Below are positions 26,055 to 32,700 of a stretch of DNA of 33,051 nt, piece by piece (position 1 is the first letter of the stretch; each line of letters starts with the position of its first letter). Source of the stretch: Chloroflexota bacterium (GTDB taxonomy: Bacteria; Chloroflexota; Anaerolineae; Promineifilales; Promineifilaceae). The notes beneath the pieces were generated by a model. It was not told the DNA's origin, ran no database searches, and saw nothing but the letters and a program-made list of their open reading frames with translations. The translations under genes and the position numbers were made by a program. The stretch lies in contig JAAEOP010001298.1 in NCBI GenBank assembly GCA_024223125.1, positions 1 through 33,051 on the forward strand, in the 5' to 3' direction.

Positions 26055-27439
26055 GCTTCCTCATGCTCCTGAGATAAGGTCTTATTGTGTCCATTTCGAG
26101 GCAAAATGAGTTTACCGGTTCCTAAACGAACACGGGTTTCAGAGGCTTTGGTAGCCCGACCAACTTCTCTTACGGCAATTTGCAGCGCTTTTTCTACGGT
26201 GACGGCGCTTTGAATTTTTTGACCGACTTCATTGATGAGCGCTTCCTGCTGGGCGCGAGACTGCACATCGGCCAGCAGTTGGGCATTTTGCAGGGCGATG
26301 GCTACCTGTCCCGAAATAGATTGTAGCAAGTCAGCGTCACTGTCGCCTAAACCTTCAGGAATATTATGTTGGATATCTAAAACCCCTAAAACTGTATTGC
26401 CGATGGCAATGGGAACGGCCACCTCTGCTTTTGTGTCCGGTAACAAGGGATTGGGCAGCCAATCTTCAACCTGGGTAACAAGAGGAGCCAGCACTGGTTC
26501 TTTAGACCGCACCGCCTGGCCAACCAAACCCTGTTCCACCGCAACCGTATGCTGTCTGGCTACCAACTCGGCGCCGGCCACGCCATCACCAGCCGCTAAC
26601 TGCAAAACCTGAGCGGAATCATCTAGTAAATAGAGATGCACCTGGTAATAATCAAAGGCTTCTCGAATTTGTCTGGCGACCTCGTGTACTAATTGGTCTT
26701 TGTCCAAAATGGTAGAAATAAAACGGCTGATTTCAGCGCTGGTGATCAGAGCTTGCGTACGGGCAGCGACCAGATCTTCCAACTCTGCATTAAATTGCTG
26801 TAGTTGCCGGTTGGCCTCGGCGACCGTCTGTTCTCCTTCTCGTGCCCGCGCCAAAGCATCAGACAGGTTATTAACGGCCGAGTAAATAAGAGACCCCAGC
26901 ATGATGAACATGACAATATAAATGCTTATATCTTCGGACGTGGCTTCTGCTGGACGGAGGGGTGACTGTAATAGACCGGTGGTTTCAGCTACATAGAGCA
27001 CCGAAACGGCTATTAGACTGGTAACAGTAAAGATAACTGTTGCCCGGCCACCTAACGTCAGGCCGGCCAACAAAATAACGAGAATGTAGGCAGTGGTAGG
27101 AATCGTTCGGATACCGCCAAAAATGGCAACATTTACCGTTACCAGAATAAAAAGGATGCTTGATAACAACCAACCAACCAATTCTACACGACCCTGAAAA
27201 AGCAAGCGGCGTAACCATAAACTTCCGGCTGGTATGATAATTAAAATTATCAGCATAAAGAGGCGCGTGGAGAAAGTGAGACCTTCTTGTAACAGTGTGG
27301 TGGGGTAGACGAATACGGCCGTCAAAAAGATACCAGCAATTAGCATCCACAGAATAACATTTAGCAAACGAGCTACCCGTGATTGCTCTTCATCCTCAAA
27401 TTCAGGCGGGGAAATCGCACTTATTAGTTGTTCTTTCAT
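26051..27439 (-). CDS. Membrane GAF sensor protein without output domain; first gene of the sensor operon
   Basis: The protein is 462 residues from the ATG at 27439, which has GGAGAGAAGGG upstream. A longer GTG start at 27469 would place that ribosome site inside the gene and is less likely. Six transmembrane helices lie at about 27-45, 57-75, 86-106, 113-130, 134-152 and 171-190. A coiled coil (193-230), a single GAF domain 232-392 with LPNPLLPDTKAEVAVPI, the half-GAF tail 398-440 (LINEVGQKIQSAVTVEKALQ to RVRLG) and a basic/acidic end follow. This is the simplest member of the family: membrane anchor, one GAF, tail. It overlaps the next gene by four bases (ATGA). No effector domain is present. 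The upstream leader has a good extended -10 promoter and a 16-bp palindrome. Confidence 0.88.
   Translation of the reverse strand: MKEQLISAISPPEFEDEEQSRVARLLNVILWMLIAGIFLTAVFVYPTTLLQEGLTFSTRLFMLIILIIIPAGSLWLRRLLFQGRVELVGWLLSSILFILVTVNVAIFGGIRTIPTTAYILVILLAGLTLGGRATVIFTVTSLIAVSVLYVAETTGLLQSPLRPAEATSEDISIYIVMFIMLGSLIYSAVNNLSDALARAREGEQTVAEANRQLQQFNAELEDLVAARTQALITSAEISRFISTILDKDQLVHEVARQIREAFDYYQVHLYLLDDSAQVLQLAAGDGVAGAELVARQHTVAVEQGLVGQAVRSKEPVLAPLVTQVEDWLPNPLLPDTKAEVAVPIAIGNTVLGVLDIQHNIPEGLGDSDADLLQSISGQVAIALQNAQLLADVQSRAQQEALINEVGQKIQSAVTVEKALQIAVREVGRATKASETRVRLGTGKLILPRNGHNKTLSQEHEEA
26120..26248 (-). other. Conserved half-GAF tail, 462-residue sensor
   Basis: Codons 398-440 encode a copy of the tail shared by six proteins here: a helix NEVGQKIQSAVTVEKALQIA, then VGRA, then a short strand. 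The pattern matches the first helix and first strand of a GAF domain, but the rest of the fold is missing because the gene ends soon after. Confidence 0.75.
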
Positions 27440-27474
27440 TTTGGGGATTCCCTTCTCTCCAGCTTGCACACCGT

Positions 27475-27490
27475 AAAATAAGCTTATTTT
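27475..27490. promoter_or_regulatory. Perfect 16-bp palindrome in the sensor operon leader (possible operator)
   Basis: AAAATAAGCTTATTTT is a perfect palindrome 35 bp upstream of the first ATG of the sensor operon and downstream of its predicted promoter. It could bind a dimeric regulator or form a weak AT-rich hairpin. No regulator gene next to it suggests which protein would bind. Confidence 0.4.
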
Positions 27491-27529
27491 GCAATGCGAG
27501 ATATGTGATGTCTGTGGTTATGTGGCTTA

Positions 27530-27564
27530 TTCCCTATTTTAGATGATGCTGCATAGATAGGGAA
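27530..27564. promoter_or_regulatory. Inverted repeat TTCCCTAT/ATAGGGAA in the sensor operon leader
   Basis: Arms at 27530-27537 and 27557-27564 are perfect 8-bp complements separated by 19 bp. They sit between the predicted transcription start and the first gene, so they may be an operator or a leader hairpin. Confidence 0.35.
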
Positions 27565-27592
27565 AACAAGTTTTTTTCTCTGCACAATGAGC

Positions 27593-27598
27593 ATTATA
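27593..27598 (-). promoter_or_regulatory. Extended -10 promoter element of the sensor operon
   Basis: On the minus strand TGATATAAT has a consensus -10 (TATAAT, 27593-27598) preceded by TG one base away, the extended -10 form. No good -35 is seen at 17 bp (ACTTCT). Predicted transcription would start near 27586 and give a leader of about 147 nt before the ATG at 27439. Confidence 0.55.
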
Positions 27599-27638
27599 TC
27601 AAAGGAGAGGGGGGAAGAAGTGAATAAAGCGTGATGAG

Positions 27639-27674
27639 AAACCGTTATCTCGTGGGAAATAGGTAACGGTTTTT
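27639..27674. terminator. Hairpin downstream of the diterpene genes, possible terminator
   Basis: AACCGTTATCT (27640-27650) and AGGTAACGGTT (27661-27671) form an 11-bp stem with one G-U pair, or 12 bp with the flanking A-T, around a 10-nt loop. The T-run (27670-27674) follows the stem on the plus strand, although the nearest gene ending here is on the minus strand, 43 bp away, where the stem is followed only by TTTCTC. It may terminate the diterpene transcript weakly; direction is uncertain. Confidence 0.45.
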
Positions 27675-27713
27675 AGAAATGGTGTCAATCTGGGGGTCAA
27701 AACAGGTACAATT

Positions 27714-28571
27714 CTATGATTCCTCGGCGCAATGGACACCTTCTGGCAAAGGGTACCAAAATGAGCCAAACCGTTGCCCTAAACCGATAATGTCATTACG
27801 AGACCAAATATCACGTTGACCATCAACCTCAGCATAACGGGCCATTTTGTCGGGAATCCAGGTGTTGCGCAAATAGGCATGGTCATAGAAAATAGTGCGA
27901 ACCTCTTGCTCTGTTAAACGGTAACCTGGCCTCTGATACCAATAACAATGTGTTTCTGCGATCAGGGGAAGTGGTAAGATCTCCGGTTCTATAAATGGCT
28001 TCCCATAACTTAGAAATAGTTCTGCCGGAGGCAGGTCTGCCCCATAATAGTTACGAATAACCTCTGCCTGATTTTTTGCCCCTTGAGCGGCAGCAATAGT
28101 TTTTTCCCACACAGACTCATAAGAAACACTGGCTAACCACCAGATATTATTTTGGCCGTTATCGGCCGTTTTTGCTTCAAGTTCCGCGGCAATATCCGTT
28201 AATTCCGGCACTTCCTTATGACCCACCAGATGAGCACGACAATTTAGTCTTTTATAGTGAGGATACAAACATTCACCGATGGCATATTTTGTTCCTTTGA
28301 TAATGTAGTCACGATATTTACCTTTCTCTACTAATTGGCGGGAATGGACGGTGATGACCAAAATATTACGAACGCCTAGCTTAAATAATATCTCGGCCGT
28401 GTCAGCTAATCTATTCATGGAAAACAGAGCCATCTGCGGAATATCTTCCAAAGAAATGTTGTTCAACACGATGTCTCGGCGTGTACCACCAGCCCCCCAC
28501 ATAACTGTTTGGGGAGCAATCTTGGCAACCTCTTCCGGTGACGCCTGTAAAAATTCTTCAATTGTGATCAT
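27714..28571 (-). CDS. Candidate diterpene synthase of the Rv3378c/cis-prenyltransferase-fold type
   Basis: This 285-residue soluble protein has no signal peptide. I assign it from context plus a weak match to the undecaprenyl diphosphate synthase-like fold. The N-terminal TVMWGAGGTRRDIVL segment (residues 22-36) sits where cis-prenyltransferases have their diphosphate-binding MDGNGRWA loop. LFKLGVRNILVITVHSR and DIAAELEAKT resemble later strands and helices of that fold. The position of the usual catalytic Asp seems to be occupied by W25, although T30-R31-R32 could bind diphosphate. Members next to class II cyclases, such as Rv3378c and the Herpetosiphon enzyme, replace diphosphate with water or adenosine to give diterpene alcohols or adducts. 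The class II cyclase is encoded just upstream, which is the main support. The product cannot be predicted. Confidence 0.62.
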   Translation of the reverse strand: MITIEEFLQASPEEVAKIAPQTVMWGAGGTRRDIVLNNISLEDIPQMALFSMNRLADTAEILFKLGVRNILVITVHSRQLVEKGKYRDYIIKGTKYAIGECLYPHYKRLNCRAHLVGHKEVPELTDIAAELEAKTADNGQNNIWWLASVSYESVWEKTIAAAQGAKNQAEVIRNYYGADLPPAELFLSYGKPFIEPEILPLPLIAETHCYWYQRPGYRLTEQEVRTIFYDHAYLRNTWIPDKMARYAEVDGQRDIWSRNDIIGLGQRFGSFWYPLPEGVHCAEES

Positions 28572-28586
28572 TTGAACTTTCTCTAA

Positions 28587-28615
28587 AGATTGGAGATTGT
28601 ACCCATCTCCAATCT
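28587..28615. promoter_or_regulatory. Perfect 11-bp hairpin between cyclase and synthase genes
   Basis: AGATTGGAGAT (28587-28597) and ATCTCCAATCT (28605-28615) are perfect complements around a 7-nt loop. The hairpin ends 15 bases before the synthase ATG and 23 bases after the cyclase stop. No T-run follows the stem on the minus strand, so attenuation, mRNA processing or translational control is likelier than simple termination. Confidence 0.6.
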
Positions 28616-28638
28616 CATTCCTAAGGCAAGATTAATGG

Positions 28639-30129
28639 TCAGCCACTCAAGATGGCCACAAGCTCTATAATGCGGTCAATTCTTTTTTCTCGATATGTTT
28701 CTTTACCGATCCAATACTTCTCGTCGTCAGCTTGTGTGGTATGCTGATTATTAAGCAGCCATTGGTGGCCCATGGTCATTTTGTTTACAGTCGTGCCATT
28801 TACTAACCCATGACGGCGCAAAGCATTTAAGGCGATTAACGCATAACCAGTTTGGGTAGGCGTAGATTTGCCATTGAGACCCCACCCCCCGTCGCTTCTT
28901 TGTTGAGCTAATAAACCGGCCGCGGTATGCCGGAGAACGGCTTTGTTGGCTGTAGACAGCAGCGCCAGGATGATTTCCAGAGTGGGGTAAAGCCAGGAAG
29001 CGTGCCATTTTTCGCCTGCCCAACGGCCGTCTGGCTGCTGCTGCTCCATTAAAAATTGTTGTTGCGATTCCGAACAATGCCCAAACTGATTCAAAGCAAA
29101 GATACCGTGTGCAGTAGCTGTCAGTGAATACTGAAGTTCATTTGGGTAAGTATAGAAGTAATGTTCTGCCTGGAAACGCGCCAATGGTCTAATGTTAACC
29201 GGGCGATTGGCTGCGCTCAGAACTGCCAGGGCAACGGCTGTGTCGTCCCCATCAGGTGAAAAATGTTTACTAATACCAAACCCATTAGCTCCAACTTCTT
29301 GAGTGAGAACACTCAGTTGCGCTTGCACCACATCTCGAACAGCAGGATGGTCTAACAAACCGGTGATAAGCAAACTATACAAACCAAATGCTTGTTCTAC
29401 ACCTGGAATCGGCCAAACCGTCGGTACCACCCCCGGAATACCAAAGCCTGTTGCCTTGGCGGCCGCCGCCAGATAAGACATTGCTTTTTCACGCTCCTCT
29501 GCTAAGGTGATGTCGTCTTTAGACAAATAAATCCAATTGGCTGTTGCGGCCGGACTATGACCGACTCCCCCTGTTTCGTCTAGCATGGATTGGTTTGCTG
29601 AATATCCCCACGCTTCCCAGGAATGGGCCGGCGTTGTTCCCGCCAACGGGTTTGTTTTGGCAATTAATTTTTTACGCCGTTCCCCTAATTCTTTTAGCGC
29701 AAAATAACATTCATGAGGAACATCCAGGTTAACGTCTCTGGCATCCTGGAGCAAACGCGGCAGTATCAACTCTATCCCAATCGGGATGTCATTGGAAAGC
29801 GGCGGCTGCCATTGTTTAGCCTGCTGTCGGAGGAAGGACAAACCGGCCTCTGTCGCCTTCGCAAAGAATAAATCGTGTGCCTGGAAGTGATGCATCACTA
29901 AAATAGCTGCTAAAGTAGGCACATCCCGCGCCATCGGAATGTGAGGATCACCCCAACCACCATCTGCTTTTTGTTGGCATAAAAGCCACTGAAATGCTGC
30001 ATCCACTCCTTCATGCGGAGGGGCAAAACGAAGTACCTGGGCTGTATCATACACAGATGGGCTGATTTGCCCGCCATCTTTGCCTAAGTCTCGAATAAGG
30101 GAGCGTAATTCATCATAAATAGTTTGCAT
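28639..30129 (-). CDS. Class II diterpene cyclase (DxDD type)
   Basis: The protein is 496 residues from the ATG at 30129. A TTG at 30150 would add seven residues, but the ATG gives an N-terminus (MQTIYDEL, then YDTAQV) that matches Rv3377c-like enzymes. The catalytic DxDD motif is D-G-D-D at residues 293-296 (FSPDGDDTAVAL), which protonates the terminal double bond of geranylgeranyl diphosphate. QW-type repeats of the terpene cyclase alpha-barrel are seen in QKADGGWGDP, QQPDGRWAGEKW and QRSDGGWGLNG. No class I DDxxD motif is present, so it should make a bicyclic diphosphate such as a halimadienyl, labdadienyl or kolavenyl type and leave the diphosphate for a partner enzyme. The length equals the known bacterial family (about 500). 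No geranylgeranyl diphosphate synthase is in the window. Confidence 0.88.
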   Translation of the reverse strand: MQTIYDELRSLIRDLGKDGGQISPSVYDTAQVLRFAPPHEGVDAAFQWLLCQQKADGGWGDPHIPMARDVPTLAAILVMHHFQAHDLFFAKATEAGLSFLRQQAKQWQPPLSNDIPIGIELILPRLLQDARDVNLDVPHECYFALKELGERRKKLIAKTNPLAGTTPAHSWEAWGYSANQSMLDETGGVGHSPAATANWIYLSKDDITLAEEREKAMSYLAAAAKATGFGIPGVVPTVWPIPGVEQAFGLYSLLITGLLDHPAVRDVVQAQLSVLTQEVGANGFGISKHFSPDGDDTAVALAVLSAANRPVNIRPLARFQAEHYFYTYPNELQYSLTATAHGIFALNQFGHCSESQQQFLMEQQQPDGRWAGEKWHASWLYPTLEIILALLSTANKAVLRHTAAGLLAQQRSDGGWGLNGKSTPTQTGYALIALNALRRHGLVNGTTVNKMTMGHQWLLNNQHTTQADDEKYWIGKETYREKRIDRIIELVAILSG

Positions 30130-30380
30130 ACTCCTGCTACCTTTTGACAATCAAAACGATCTGGTTATGAGCCATCTCTATCTGTTTTGGTTGTGTACTA
30201 TTGGTGTTATCTCTTCTTCACATAAGGCAGCTGACGGTATTGCATGAAAGCATTGGATACGAAGAACCTTTTCGCAATCAATTGTTGATTACAATGGCTA
30301 GAGCCCTACCCTAACATAAAGGTTAAACATTTTCTACCCGTGATGAAATAGGAGTTTGGTTGGATGTCAGGAGAACGTAC
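30130..30380. other. Intergenic region upstream of the diterpene genes
   Basis: These 251 bp lie between the HAD-family gene and the diterpene cyclase, both on the minus strand. I see no gene and no strong promoter. AATCAATTGTTGATT at 30276-30290 is a short imperfect palindrome (6-bp arms, 3-bp centre) that could be a regulator site. No terminator-like hairpin with a T-run was found after the HAD gene. Confidence 0.5.
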
Positions 30381-31079
30381 TTAAACAACTTCGTTTACGA
30401 CCAATACTTGCATATGCCTGATGAGTTGAGACACGGCCGTTAAATTACATATCACCCCTTCCTCAAAGTTATGTGCTGTGCGTTTACGGTCTACCTGATA
30501 CGCAGCCATACCTACGGCCTGCGCTCCGTTTACGTGTGACAATTTATTATCAAAAAAAAGACATGCTTCAGGTGGAACACCAAGCGCCTCCGTCATATGT
30601 TGATAAGCGGCCGCTTCCGGTTTAGCCACGCCGATGGTCGTAGAGCTTATAGCCACATCCACCAGATCGCCCAAATTCACCTGGGTCAAGGCTTCGTGTA
30701 AAGAAGCAAAAGAAAAGTTAGATAAGACCCCAACTTTAAGATCGACTTCTTGGACCGTTTTCAGGGCCGGACGGGCATCAGGGTACGGCCGTAAAATAGA
30801 TACATAAGAAAATGCCGCCACTTTATCTCGTGTTTCCCCGACGACACCCAATTCATCACAAAGCCATTGCCAGAACCCCACCCAAAATGACTTTTCTTCA
30901 CTTAAACTGGTAGGCATGCCCACCTTGGCTTTCCACTGTTCCCAATAAGCTCCCATCATCTGGTATGAAATGGGTAGCAAATCTGCAAAGAAAGCTGCCC
31001 CGGCCCGGTGATCATACTCAAGTAAGACTTGGTTCTGATCGAAGATCACGGCTTGCAAAGGTGTGTTCTGCCCGTTCAT
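30381..31079 (-). CDS. HAD-superfamily protein with altered motif I
   Basis: The protein is 232 residues from the ATG at 31079. A TTG one codon upstream is the alternative. It has the HAD hydrolase layout: motif I IFDQNQVL with nucleophile D14, a helical cap at about residues 25-95, motif II VLSNFS, motif III lysine in GVAKPEAAAYQ, and motif IV FFDNKLSHVNGA. The second motif I Asp, the general acid/base of HAD phosphatases, is N16 here. Phosphatase activity may therefore be weak or the substrate different; some HAD dehalogenases also lack this Asp. The gene starts 62 bp inside the 3' end of the nucleoside hydrolase gene, so the two are cotranscribed and probably coupled. A role in nucleoside or sugar-phosphate salvage is inferred from that link only. 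Confidence 0.8.
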   Translation of the reverse strand: MNGQNTPLQAVIFDQNQVLLEYDHRAGAAFFADLLPISYQMMGAYWEQWKAKVGMPTSLSEEKSFWVGFWQWLCDELGVVGETRDKVAAFSYVSILRPYPDARPALKTVQEVDLKVGVLSNFSFASLHEALTQVNLGDLVDVAISSTTIGVAKPEAAAYQHMTEALGVPPEACLFFDNKLSHVNGAQAVGMAAYQVDRKRTAHNFEEGVICNLTAVSQLIRHMQVLVVNEVV

Positions 31080-32127
31080 CAACAGCTTGATCCTTTAGCA
31101 TTGTATCCAGGAATAATGCTCGCATTTTTTCTACCTGAATATCTGTGACCACCTGGCAATTTGCCGGTTTCCGTGCCGCAATGATTTGCATTTCGGCCAA
31201 TAAATTAAAATCAGGGTCGCTAAAAGCATTATCAGCCAGTCTGTCTAGGTCATTATCATTCAACGCCATAGATACACGCTCTTGTAATGTAAAACCAATC
31301 ACCGATTGTCCCCGAACCGGGCCGGGGCCGGCCATTATCTGTACAGTAGCCGGTTTAGATACAGCCAGGTTTTTGTCTGCGGCAACCATGGCCGCCACCA
31401 GATCAGGCAGGGTAGCTGCGGCCACACCCCCCAATTGATTTTGGATACTGATGTAACGCCGCAAAGGAGGGTAAAGGAGATTTAACACGGCCGTATCCCC
31501 CTCTCCCAACGCCTGCATATCCGCAAATGTCATCGTAAACGGTATAAAGGCATCTCGTGGCATTAAAATAATAGGTAAACTTGATGAGAAAACGACATCG
31601 GCTGCTTCCGGGTCTTGCCAAAAGTTATAATCCGATACCGGCGTCATACTACCTTCAGACCAGGCGCCGCCTAAAATCACAATTTGCCCAAACTGCCGCA
31701 TCACGTCTGGATATTGATTAACCGCCAGCGCTAAATTGGTTAAGGGACCTAAAGCCAGCAGGGTGGAACCCGGATGCCGGTTCACAAGCTCCCGGTAAAA
31801 CCGGGCTACATTATGAGGCAGAAGATTCACTTCATAAGGATGTGAATGGCCGGCGCCCCACAACCCATCTGGGCCGTGTATCAACTTATTTGCTCTAGCA
31901 AGGGGATGGCAAAATGGTTTGGCGGCCCCTACAGCTACAGGAATATCCGTTCGCTGCAAGGTGTGCAACAAACTCATCACATTATTGGCGGCGTTATCCA
32001 CCGTTGTATTACCGGCTACGGCACTGATGCCAATAATATCTGTCTCGTAAAAAGACTGCGTCAACAGCCACGCAATCGCAATTGCATCATCTACACCTGT
32101 ATCGGTGTCAATCAATATATTCTGCAT
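31018..32127 (-). CDS. Inosine-uridine-preferring nucleoside hydrolase family protein
   Basis: The protein is 369 residues from the ATG at 32127. An upstream in-frame GTG at 32178 is rejected because it would precede the -10 element of a good promoter. The family signature DTDTGVDDA (residues 7-15) binds the catalytic Ca2+. ALGPLTNLALAV, VILGGA and NFWQDPEAADVVF are further family motifs. Near the C-terminal half LPDLVAA keeps the Asp of the usual HDPLA motif but has Pro instead of His, as in some divergent members. The enzyme should hydrolyse the N-glycosidic bond of ribonucleosides to base and ribose in the cytoplasm; the preferred base is unknown. It is somewhat longer than the usual ~310-320 residues, mainly at the C-terminus, which overlaps the HAD-family gene. 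Confidence 0.9.
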   Translation of the reverse strand: MQNILIDTDTGVDDAIAIAWLLTQSFYETDIIGISAVAGNTTVDNAANNVMSLLHTLQRTDIPVAVGAAKPFCHPLARANKLIHGPDGLWGAGHSHPYEVNLLPHNVARFYRELVNRHPGSTLLALGPLTNLALAVNQYPDVMRQFGQIVILGGAWSEGSMTPVSDYNFWQDPEAADVVFSSSLPIILMPRDAFIPFTMTFADMQALGEGDTAVLNLLYPPLRRYISIQNQLGGVAAATLPDLVAAMVAADKNLAVSKPATVQIMAGPGPVRGQSVIGFTLQERVSMALNDNDLDRLADNAFSDPDFNLLAEMQIIAARKPANCQVVTDIQVEKMRALFLDTMLKDQAVDERAEHTFASRDLRSEPSLT

Positions 32128-32161
32128 TGGTACACTACACCTAGTATGATTTTGGGCTGGT

Positions 32162-32191
32162 ATTGTAACGGATTTCACGAGAGTAGGTCAA
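32162..32191 (-). promoter_or_regulatory. Sigma-70 promoter of the nucleoside hydrolase/HAD operon
   Basis: On the minus strand TTGACC (32186-32191) and TACAAT (32162-32167) are 18 bp apart and each differs from consensus by one base. Transcription should begin near 32155, about 28 nt before the ATG at 32127. An AGGTG element lies ten bases before that ATG. Confidence 0.7.
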
Positions 32192-32312
32192 GCTATTTTG
32201 AACCAGATTTGCAGGTGGTTTATAGGCAGTTTGTAGCTGTTTGGAGGTAAAAGTTGGGGAAGGGGACGGGCAGCATTGGGCCGTTATTGATGCTAACTTA
32301 TCACCAATAGGT

Positions 32313-32687
32313 TTATCCCTCTTTTTTGGCCCGACTCTGGCCGCCAGATACACCTATCGCCCGTGAAACCGGCCAAACAAAGATGACTCCGTTATGTGGC
32401 GCTTCCATATCGCCAATGATTGATTCTGTCACTTCGATCAATTGATCAACCAGGGCTTCATTATCCACCACTGTAAAAATGGTGCGGTGACGGTCTTCAG
32501 AACGGCGAAAAAAATCTGCCAGACTGGGCATCAAAGGTATATCGCCACGTATACCGGCCTGCCGCGCTCGCCCCAAACCGGAACTTTCCAAAATTGTAAT
32601 GCCGCCTACGCCAACTTCTTCCCAGGCATCCAGAATAGAGTTGCATTCCCCTAGATCGCTTAAGACTAATAAAATCATGTGATACAT
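32313..32687 (-). CDS. P-II-like small regulatory protein
   Basis: The protein is 124 residues from the ATG at 32687, which has an AGGAGAAGAGG ribosome site. A longer in-frame start would overlap the antiporter gene and is unlikely. The secondary-structure order matches the P-II/ferredoxin-like fold: strand MILLVLSD, helix CNSILDAWEEVGV, strand GITILESSGLGR, a long variable loop (about residues 43-67, T-loop position), strand RTIFTVVD, helix ALVDQLIEVTESIIGD, and strand GVIFVWPV. Classical GlnB features such as the uridylylated T-loop Tyr are not seen. The gene follows a cation/proton antiporter by 13 bp. I infer a trimeric sensor that controls that transporter in response to a nucleotide or similar effector. 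Confidence 0.72.
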   Translation of the reverse strand: MYHMILLVLSDLGECNSILDAWEEVGVGGITILESSGLGRARQAGIRGDIPLMPSLADFFRRSEDRHRTIFTVVDNEALVDQLIEVTESIIGDMEAPHNGVIFVWPVSRAIGVSGGQSRAKKEG

Positions 32688-32700
32688 GTTTCCTCTTCTC

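Larger units (their letters stand above)
27440..27713. other. Intergenic region between diterpene genes and sensor operon
   Basis: This 274-bp stretch has no convincing gene. It holds the sensor operon's ribosome site, a 16-bp palindrome, an 8-bp inverted repeat, the extended -10 element, a purine-rich GGAGAGGGGGGAAGAAG tract and the hairpin near 27639-27674, all described separately. Confidence 0.7.

Noticed and set aside
2685..27439. Phytochrome or cyanobacteriochrome photoreceptors among the many GAF domains
   Set aside because: I see no conserved chromophore-binding Cys context or PHY domain. The repeated (N/H)P(L/H)LPxTxxE motif is common in non-photosensory GAF domains of this type.
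6658..27439. One ancestral giant kinase gene broken by frameshifts into several ORFs
   Set aside because: Each gene has its own start with a ribosome site, and each ends after the same conserved tail. Three have transmembrane N-termini of one type and two have HAMP, so they are separate complete genes.
27440..27469. GTG start at 27469 for the first sensor gene
   Set aside because: The GGAGAGAAGGG ribosome site lies inside this extension and fits the ATG at 27439.
30130..30380. Promoter TTGATT/TATCCA for the diterpene operon near 30240-30290
   Set aside because: The -10 match is poor and the spacing marginal, so I list the region as having no convincing promoter.
32128..32178. GTG start at 32178 for the nucleoside hydrolase
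   Set aside because: It lies upstream of a strong -10 element (32162-32167) and would add residues before the family's normal N-terminal strand.
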